Shown piece after piece: positions 57,465 to 64,000 of a stretch of DNA of 64,000 nucleotides. The notes beneath the pieces are model-generated. The model searched no databases and had not been told where the DNA came from. It was given only the letters and a program-made list of their open reading frames with translations. Origin of the DNA: Tetradesmus obliquus (Eukaryota > Chlorophyta > Chlorophyceae > Sphaeropleales > Scenedesmaceae); assembly GCA_030272155.1 (NCBI GenBank), contig CP126202.1:3803501-3867500 (forward strand), written 5' to 3'. Positions within the stretch are counted from its first letter, which is position 1; each line of letters begins with the position of its first letter. The translations under genes and the position numbers were made by a program.

Positions 57465-57869
57465 GCAGGTGTGTGAGTGGGCCTCATGTAGCAGCACTGC
57501 ATCACGGGCCTCCAGTATGTTGGCATGGCCAGCTGGCGTGCCCGGCTCAACCAACACCAGCAACTCAGAAGTGAGGCCTGGCAGCAGCAGCAGCAGCAGC
57601 AGCAGGTATGCGAGTGCCCAGCTGGTGTGCCCGGCTCAACAAGCACCAGCAACTCAGAGGTGAGGCCTGGCAGCAGCAGCAGCAGCAGCAGGTGTGCGAG
57701 TGCCCAGCTGGCGTGCATGGCTCAACAAGCACCAGCAGCTCAGAAGTCAGGCCTGGCAGCGGCAACGGCGGCAGCAGCAGGAGCAGCGGCAGCAGCAGCG
57801 GCAGCAGGTATGTAAGTGCAGCTGGCGTGCCCGGCTCCACTAGCACCAGCAGCTCAGAGGTAAGGCCTG

Positions 57870-57905
<36 letters not shown>

Positions 57906-58106
57906 GCAGGTGTGTGAGTGGGCCTCATGTAGCAGCACTGCATCACGGGCCTCCAGTATGTTGGCATGGCCAGCTGGCGTGCCCGGCTCAACCAACACCA
58001 GCAACTCAGAAGTGAGGCCTGGCAGCAGCAGCAGCAGCAGCAGCAGGTATGCGAGTGCCCAGCTGGTGTGCCCGGCTCAACAAGCACCAGCAACTCAGAG
58101 GTGAGG

Positions 58107-58142
<36 letters not shown>

Positions 58143-60630
58143 TATGTGAGCAACAGCACTGATTTGCAGCCACGCCCAGCCATCGCCCCTGGTAACCCCT
58201 TCCCCGCCCAGCAGCCAGCAGCAATCAACACACACGCAGGTAACATCCCCTGCAGCCAACACCTGTCCCCCTCTCCCTTTGCCCCCACTCACTCCACAAG
58301 TGTCGGACCAGCTCTGCTCGTTGCTGCCGACTTGCTATCTCCCCAAGCACAGAGCTGGCCACCACCAGGTCAGCCCCATACAAAAACATCACATTCATAA
58401 CCGAATCAAGATGGTGCTATGCACAAAGCCAGCCACTTTTATTTCAACAGGAGCCAGTAGCAGCAAGCAGCACGCTCACAATCAGCCACCACACGCAGCC
58501 AACAACCGGCCCTCCCCCATCCCAACTCACTCCACAAGTGGCGAACCAGCTCCGCACGCTGTTGCGGACTTGCCACCTCCCCAAGCACATAGCTGGCCAC
58601 CACTAGGTCAGCCCTGCTGCTGCTGCTGCTGCTGCTGCCCTGGTTGGCTTTGCGGCCCTGCAGCGGAGGTGGCAGCTCGGCGCGCCAGCGCACCTGCAGC
58701 ACGAGCAGCAACATGTGTGCAGGCACAGAGCAGTGCGATGAGGACGTACACAGGCACAGAGCAGTGCGATGAGGACGTGATGTGTCTGGTGCTCATGCTG
58801 GGGTGGCTGTGTGAGACGGCGGCTGGCTCAGCTGCAACAGCAGCTGCGATACTGCTACCCCTTAAGCTGCAGCACTGCAAGCGCGGCAGCACTCGCCAGT
58901 GCTGCTGCCATGCACGCAGGGGTCGCTGGCTAGGAGAAATGGCTGTGCTTCTCTGCAGAGCATGTGGTGGTGGCAACAGCAGAACCTCATGCACATTGCA
59001 TCCTTGCTGCGACTGCTGCTGCTGCTGCGCCTGCGCGCTGCTGTTGCCGTGGAAGCAATACCCCTGGCGCACCAGTGGCGCGCTAATCAGCAGCAGTAGT
59101 ATGTAGAGCATCAGTTACAGTGTGAACCCACCAGTGGTGCACTGGCGTGTGCGAAGCGGCGTGCCGCCTCCAGCCGCTCCCCCAGGCGCCGCATTGGTAA
59201 GGAGGACTCGACAGCAGTTAGCCGGGTCAAGTGCTCTGGCCACACCTGTATAGCACAACACGCATAGCAAGCACATGTATGCAAGAATGTCCAGCACATC
59301 ATGTCGCTCGCCCAGTCGCCGCATTGGTAGTGACGGCTCAACAGCAGTCAGCCGGGTCAGGTGCTCTGGCCACACCTGCCTACAATGCAGATATGCAGCA
59401 CCACATGAGCTTGACTGACAGCACAGGGGAAGCCCAGTACCATCTCGCAACACATTGCCACACTGCGGATGCTGCAGCGACCCAACCAGCACAGCAGCAC
59501 AGCACCCACAATAGCACAGCAGCAGCAGCAGCAGCAGCCCTGCACTTCCTGTGCGGCCCAGCTGGCAGTGCCAGGCCCCGCACCAAAGTCAAGCAGACTC
59601 CTGCGGAGAAGCCCAGCCGGGCAGCCGGCCCCATTGCACTATACATGCCACAATGCGGATGCTACAGCCACCCAACAAGCACACTGCACTACGCCACCGC
59701 CGCACTCACAGCCACAACATCCCCTCATGCACACAACATTGAACATGCTTGATGTCACAGCAGCATGAGCAGCAGCAGCAGCAGCAGCAGCAGCCGCCCC
59801 TGATTCCCTGCCGCACCTCCTGTGCGGCCCAGCTGGCAGTGCCCGGGCCCGCACCAAAGTCCAGCAAGCTCTTAGGGGACCAGCCAGGCAGCCGCAGCCG
59901 CAGCTCGCTGAAAATGCGGCTGCAGGCGGCGTAGCAGCCCGGCAGCCGTGCCAGCGCATAAGCCAGCGCCTCGCCTTCGTTGTATGCTGGGGTGGCCTGC
60001 ATGGATGCGTTTGACAGAGGTTTGTTGTGAGAGCATGTGATGGCAGACAGTGACATTGTAGTGATGGAGGAAGAAAGCTCGCCACAGATGCGGCTGCAGG
60101 CGGTGTAGCAGCCCAGCAGCCGTGCCAGTGCGTTGCGCGTAGGCTGGCACGCGCTAGCGCCTGACCGTCATGGTAGGCAGGGGTGGCCTGCAGAACAGGG
60201 TGTGTGAGCGTGTGTGAACGCCAACGATTGTGAGAATGTATGGAGGGGCGGGGAAGAAAGCTTGTTTGTCCGCAAATGACGATGCGGCGGCAGGCGGCGT
60301 AGCAGCCCGGCAGCCTTGCTAACGCATAAGCCAGCGCCTCGCCTTCGTTGTATGCTGGGGTGGCCTGCGCGAAAGAGGTTGTTGGATGTGAGCGCATGCG
60401 AAGGCAGACTGGCAGACTGGCCGCATGATGATCTTTCTATGCTGGCGCTGAATGGTGCTGCCTCACTGCTCACACTGCCTCACAGTGCCTCACCTTTTTC
60501 AGGGCCAGGTTGCGCTGCGGGCTGTCCAGGCTGGCGCTGGGTGGCAGGTCCAGTGCTGCTCTCAGGTGCTCATGCGGCACCGCCAGGCTGCCGTGTACTG
60601 CGATGTGCTCCAGCAGCGCTGCCTTGGCCT

Positions 60631-60665
<35 letters not shown>

Positions 60666-61091
60666 GCTGTCATTAAAAGGGTGTTAAAATAGCTGCTCAA
60701 CTACACAACTGCAGCACCTCCTTCGGCCTGTGCTCATGCTTCTGCCTCTGCTGCTGCTGCTGCTGCTGCTTTGTGTGCTAGCATCTCTGAGTCGCTGCTG
60801 CTGCTGCCACTGCTGCTGCTGCTGTCACTGTGGCACTGCTTCATACCTTGCTTTGAAACGCCCGCCCTTGTTGGTGGGCAGCGCCAGGGCAGCCGCCGCC
60901 TCTTCTCCACATTATACCACAAGAACACACTGTCAAACTTCTCACTTCTGCAGCTGCCGGAGGATCACCCGCACCTTTGTTTTCAGGCGGCCGCCCTTAG
61001 TTGTGGGCAGGGCCAGGGCAGCCGCCGCCTCTGCTGCTTCACGCGCCCTCCTGTGGCGTGCCAGCGCCTCAGCACCAAAAGAGGCAGCCAT

Positions 61092-61147
<56 letters not shown>

Positions 61148-61588
61148 GGCGTTGGTGAGGCACACCCAACACAAGCAAAGTTTGCACTGCAGCTAGTGCG
61201 TGCAGCGTACGATTTGGCCACACAGTAGGCAATTTTCATGTGCTGATGTCTGTGCTTTGCAGGACAGCCACCAAGCAGAAATGCAACCGCTGCAGAAGCA
61301 AGTGCTTGGGCAGCGCTCAACAAGTAACAGATAACAAGTAACAAGTAACAAGGTCACACCTGCTCCAGCTCAGCCTCCATCTCCGCCTGCTCCTGCAGCT
61401 GCTCAGCCGTCATGCCGCCTCCCGGCTGCTGCTGCTGCTGCTGCTGCTGCAAGCTGCTGCCCTGCTCAGCATTGCTGTTGCGGTAGGGCTGCAGGCCTCC
61501 CCTTGCCTGTGAGCGGCTCAGCGCCTTGAGCTGTTCTGTGAGGGCCTTGCTGCGCAGCTTGGCGCGCTTGCCTGTGAGCCCGGCCTCT

Positions 61589-61630
<42 letters not shown>

Positions 61631-61739
61631 GCGGCGGCAGCAGCAGCAGCAACAACAACAAAAGCTCAGCGCCTTGAGCTGCTCTGTGAGGGCCTTGCTG
61701 CGCAGCTTGGCGAGCTTGCCCGTGAGCCCAGCCTCTGGC

Positions 61740-61771
<32 letters not shown>

Positions 61772-62155
61772 AGGCAGCATCTCAGAGCCTTGAGCTGCTC
61801 TGTGAGGGTCTTGCTGCGCAGCTTAGCACGCTTGCCGGTGAGCCCGGCCTCTGCAGCAGCAGCAGCAGCAGCAGTAGGGTAGGGACAGACAAGGTGGTTG
61901 ATGCTAGGCGACAGCATTGTTGCATACTTGAGCGCGTCCGTTTGTTCCCAAGCCAGCTCTAGAGCAGCAGTAACGGTTGCATGTGTACAGCAAAGGGATA
62001 ATATACCACCAATGCCATGAGCTGCACCCGTGAGAACGTGGTTGCCCAGCACCTGTCAACTGCTGTGGCGCTCAACGGCCTACAGCAAATCTGATGCAAG
62101 GCCACCACGGCAACTGAACACGGCATAGAGCTGCGGCACATTGCGCGGCCCGTCC

Positions 62156-62205
<50 letters not shown>

Positions 62206-62418
62206 ACCTCTGAAGTAGCCATCCAGCGTCTGCAGCATGTCTGGCGGCAGTTTGACCAGGCCGCGACCGTGCTGCGCAACTGCCTGCGCAGCCTCAGCTG
62301 ACACCACCACATGCTGCAGGCATGCAAACCAAACAACGCATACTGTTTCAGTCAGTGGCTTTGTCACAATGGCGTTACAACCAGGCAGCCCATCTGTTGC
62401 AGAGCTGGAGCAAGATTC

Positions 62419-62449
<31 letters not shown>

Positions 62450-62529
62450 ATGGCAGCAGCAGTACTGCTGCAGCCGCTCAGGGGTGCCTCACAGTTGCCA
62501 GAGCCCTCGCAGCCTGCCAGCAGCTCCAT
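53766..62529 (-). CDS. METTL17: METTL17/Rsm22, mitochondrial small-ribosomal-subunit assembly factor
   Basis: SAM-fold Fe-S protein needed for mitoribosome small-subunit assembly in other eukaryotes. Thirteen exons; 2-13 fully in phase: 62208-62313, 61360-61586, 60975-61091, 60494-60628, 59817-59996, 59132-59245, 58531-58693, 56775-57127, 56305-56381, 55264-55844, 54479-54869, 53766-54045. Exon 1 starts at 62529 (MELLAGCEGSG); its donor is unclear. Marks in order: LPPDMLQTLDGYFRG; YALARLPGCYAACSRIFSEL; SAM loop SLLDFGAGPGTASWAAQE; VWPEHLTRLTAVESSLPM; RADLVVASYVLGEV; LLVLVEPGTPAGHANILEAR; HVVAPCPHDGRCPL with WCHF (three Fe-S Cys); YSYVVLR; RKRGGHVILDVC (likely fourth Cys); ending WGDLW. Exons 11-12 insert about 320 residues of poly-Q/S/acidic sequence before the last strand. 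Many introns hold copies of exon edges. Confidence 0.9.
56195..56860 (-). repeat. Donor-side duplicates of METTL17 exons 9 and 10
   Basis: The end of exon 9 (from GPGAKAWCHFGTRF to the donor at 56774) is repeated in the next intron at about 56591-56665 with CATCTGCAG-type donor context (CGCACCTGCAT on the plus strand). The end of exon 10 (YSYVVLR plus GTGAG at 56304) is repeated at about 56199-56235. Both extra copies lie downstream of the real exon in transcript order. Confidence 0.75.
57060..58140 (-). repeat. Ten copies of the METTL17 exon-9 acceptor and exon start
   Basis: Read on the minus strand, (CTG)n then an AG, followed by GCCTCACCTCTGAGTTGCTG or a close variant, begins at 57127 (real exon), 57225, 57311, 57425, 57577, 57666, 57752, 57866, 58018 and 58107. 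A higher-order unit of exactly 441 bp is evident: 57225/57666, 57311/57752, 57425/57866, 57577/58018 and 57666/58107. Two copies (57577, 58018) carry about 100 exon bases, the rest about 60. Confidence 0.92.
58280..58640 (-). repeat. Donor-side duplicate of METTL17 exon 8
   Basis: The last ~85 bases of exon 8 (ADLVVASYVLGEVASPQQ to HLW, donor GTGAGT at 58530) are repeated at about 58290-58377 as ADLVVASSVLGEIASRQQ with the same GTGAGT donor. Confidence 0.8.
58715..58780. repeat. Two direct copies of a 33-bp unit
   Basis: GCACAGAGCAGTGCGATGAG plus GACGT occurs twice in a row within the intron before METTL17 exon 8. Confidence 0.7.
59132..60370 (-). repeat. Partial duplicates of METTL17 exons 6 and 7
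   Basis: Exon-6 start (ATPAYNEGEALAYALARLPG) occurs at 59996 (real), about 60366 and, diverged (ATPAYHDGQALARA), about 60188. Each follows an AG. The exon-6 end (SLLDFGAGPGTASWAAQE) recurs downstream at about 59548-59605. The exon-7 start (VWPEHLTRLTAVE) occurs at 59245 (real) and about 59378, upstream in the intron. Confidence 0.8.
60840..61091 (-). repeat. Donor-side duplicate of METTL17 exon 4
   Basis: The end of exon 4 (AAALALPTTKGGRLKTK, donor GTGCGG) is followed in the intron by a copy coding AAALALPTNKGGRFKA with a GTATGA donor at about 60845. Confidence 0.7.
61500..61860 (-). repeat. Three copies of the METTL17 exon-3 acceptor and exon start
   Basis: EAGLTGKRAKLRSKALTEQL (or a close variant), preceded by (CTG)n, occurs with first exon base at 61586 (real), about 61740 and about 61855. 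The copies end after the KAL codons; only the first continues to SRSQARGGLQPYRN. Confidence 0.85.
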
Positions 62530-63020
62530 TGTATATTGCTATTACTCGAAAGCAGCAGGAGCATCGCCATGGTTGAGTCAGCCGGCGGCACAGAGTGCTG
62601 CTGCAGTCACACTTGATGTTGCGCCATGCTCCAAACGATCTTCTGGGTTTGATGCGATTGACTTGTATCAGTTCACTTAGTATATTGTTGCTTTCGTTTC
62701 AATGTAATCGCCATGTTTAGGAACTGTTACTATCAAGGGAACACCGGACTTTCAAAAAGTAATGCAGCGGCGAAGCGTGCTTATGATATCGTCATGTTTT
62801 CTCTTGAAATTACATAGCCAAAATTGCGTGCTGTTTGCCAACCACGATTCGCACGATCACCCCCGTACCACCCAACGTCCAAAGCTGATGCCTGACCTTG
62901 GATACGCAATGATGCGTTACAGACGTAGCTTCTTCATAAGCACGGTCAGCGGTGTGCAGGCCTTCGCATGCTCTTCAACCCTCGACGCCGCATCACGCTT
63001 TGATTGCCAACAACAGCAGT
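62530..63020. promoter_or_regulatory. Divergent promoter region of METTL17 and peroxiredoxin
   Basis: 491 bp between the two inferred start codons on opposite strands. AT-richer than its surroundings near 62680-62760. No specific element identified; based on orientation. Confidence 0.4.
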
Positions 63021-63974
63021 ATGCTGACCATCTGCAGTGCACGTGCTACAGCCAGGCCTTGCGCGAACCGCAGCTTCGCTGCTGCACCCAAGCCCCGCCT
63101 CCGTGTGAAGACAGCATTCATGGGCGAGCAGGTCGACCTGTACAGCAATGGTGAGCTGCTGTTGCTGTGTGCAGGCTGTATCACCCTGCTGTTGATGCCA
63201 GGCGGGGCAGCAGCGCATTCGCATGCACCCAGCCAGCTACTGCTGCTGCACATGCACCGGATCAGGTGCATTCTGCAAGTGATGGATTGTGCGATGCTTC
63301 GAAGCAGTATGTGACGCGCAACACAGCAGATTCACAACTGCTGTTGACCGTGGTAAGCCAGCCGAGCAGAGTTGCTGTGCGCAAGTGACACGCACAGCAA
63401 TGCGCAGCAATGCGCATGCGCAGTTGCCATTCACTGCCACAGGTGCCGCACACCAGTCATCGCTGCAGAGCCACACATATACCTGTTTACTCAAAACCTT
63501 CTGCAACAGCACAACAGCACACGTTGAACTGTCAGGATGCCCACAAAATGACTGGATCTTCCCTTGCTTCCCCTGCCACCCACCCACCAACCCCTGCTGT
63601 ACTGTGCCTATCTGCCCTGTCAGGCGTGTTTGACTTCAAGCAGTCGCCCCGCATCAAGCAGGGCAACACGCTGCCCCTGGACACGCGCTGCCAACATTAC
63701 CTCTGCACCGCGCTGCTGCCCGTCCCCCCATGCTTCCCAGGTCCTCTGCCGGCCCCGAGTTGTTGCAACTTAAGCCTGCCTGCTGCCTTTTCTGTCTCTA
63801 TTTGACTCATTGCAGGCGTGTTTGACTTCAAGCAGTCGCCCCGCATCAAGCAGGGCGACAGCCTGCCCCTGGACGAGACACTGATGGTGCTGGAGGAGGG
63901 CTCCAGCGAGCCCAAGTCGGTGACATTGAAGGAGCTTGTTGGAGGCAAGAGGGCAGTGCTGTTCGGCCTGCCAG
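63021..63974 (+). CDS. Type II peroxiredoxin, plastid-targeted, 5' part (continues beyond window)
   Basis: Thiol peroxidase reducing H2O2 and alkyl hydroperoxides. Exon 1 63021-63150 and exon 2 63816-63974 join in phase. Exon 1: MLTICSARATARPCANRSFA, Arg/Ser/Ala-rich without acidic residues, looks like a chloroplast transit peptide; then TAFMGEQVDLYSNG. Exon 2: VFDFKQSPRIKQGDSLPLDE, TLMVLEEGSSEPKSVTLKEL and VGGKRAVLFGLPG, the segment just before the peroxidatic Cys loop of PrxII (Cys itself lies in the next exon, outside). This pattern matches the PrxIIE group. The donor at 63975 is GTGAGC. Intron 1 contains a decoy copy of the exon-2 start. Confidence 0.85.
63624..63690 (+). repeat. Decoy copy of the peroxiredoxin exon-2 acceptor and start
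   Basis: CAG followed by GCGTGTTTGACTTCAAGCAG and about 40 more matching bases (to LPLD), then diverges. The real exon starts at 63816, 192 bp downstream. The decoy is open in the same phase up to a possible donor near 63740. Confidence 0.85.
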
Positions 63975-64000
63975 GTGAGCACTATTGGGGAAAAAACTGA

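Overview
The window is nuclear DNA of a eukaryote, most likely a green alga of the Chlorophyceae (a Scenedesmus/Tetradesmus-like species is my guess; no marker gene here proves it). Evidence: intron-rich genes with GT-AG junctions, TGTAA motifs of the chlorophyte poly(A) type behind stop codons, a plastid-type peroxiredoxin, a fasciclin/GPI-type surface protein, a MYND-finger gene cluster, and extreme CAG/CTG triplet density coding for poly-Q, poly-A and poly-S. There are no operons, phage, CRISPR arrays, rRNA or tRNA genes that I can recognise.

Layout. 1-2.9 kb (+): 3' part of a long-chain acyl-CoA synthetase. 3.3-5.9 kb (+): Gln/Ala/Ser-rich orphan protein. 8.1-8.8 kb (+): small endosulfine-like protein. 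8.8-14.7 kb: gene-poor. 14.7-16.1 kb (-): polytopic membrane protein. 16.9-17.9 kb (+): small conserved acidic protein with a GC-AG intron. 19.1-20.5 kb (+): secreted FAS1 protein. 22.1-28.7 kb (-): ten-exon coiled-coil protein. 29.6-39.0 kb: four armadillo/MYND paralogues, two intact (-) and two truncated and inverted relative to each other. 39.6-44.7 kb (-): membrane protein with tandemly duplicated exons. 45.1-48.5 kb (+): RNA polymerase II elongation factor ELL. 51.4-52.2 kb (-): small secreted Cys-rich protein. 53.8-62.5 kb (-): METTL17/Rsm22, the mitochondrial ribosome assembly methyltransferase-like protein, 13 exons. 63.0 kb to the edge (+): start of a plastid type II peroxiredoxin.

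The exon models were built by hand from reading frame, intron phase and splice consensus. For the coiled-coil, ELL, FAS1, acidic, Cys-rich, membrane and METTL17 genes every internal junction used is phase-consistent; only the first METTL17 junction is unresolved. Gene starts are the weakest part.

Two window-wide signals stand out. (1) Introns repeatedly carry partial copies of the neighbouring exon boundary, that is the splice site plus the first or last 30-150 exon bases. The count runs from one extra copy (peroxiredoxin) to nine extra copies (METTL17 exon 9). (2) A family of very short insertions shares a 3' core ending in (ATG)n. Six of seven copies are flanked by perfect 13-17 bp direct repeats, as expected of severely 5'-truncated, LINE-mobilised (SINE-like) retroelements. 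In addition, (CTG)n runs form the pyrimidine tract at many 3' splice sites, while exons carry CAG-phase repeats on the sense strand.
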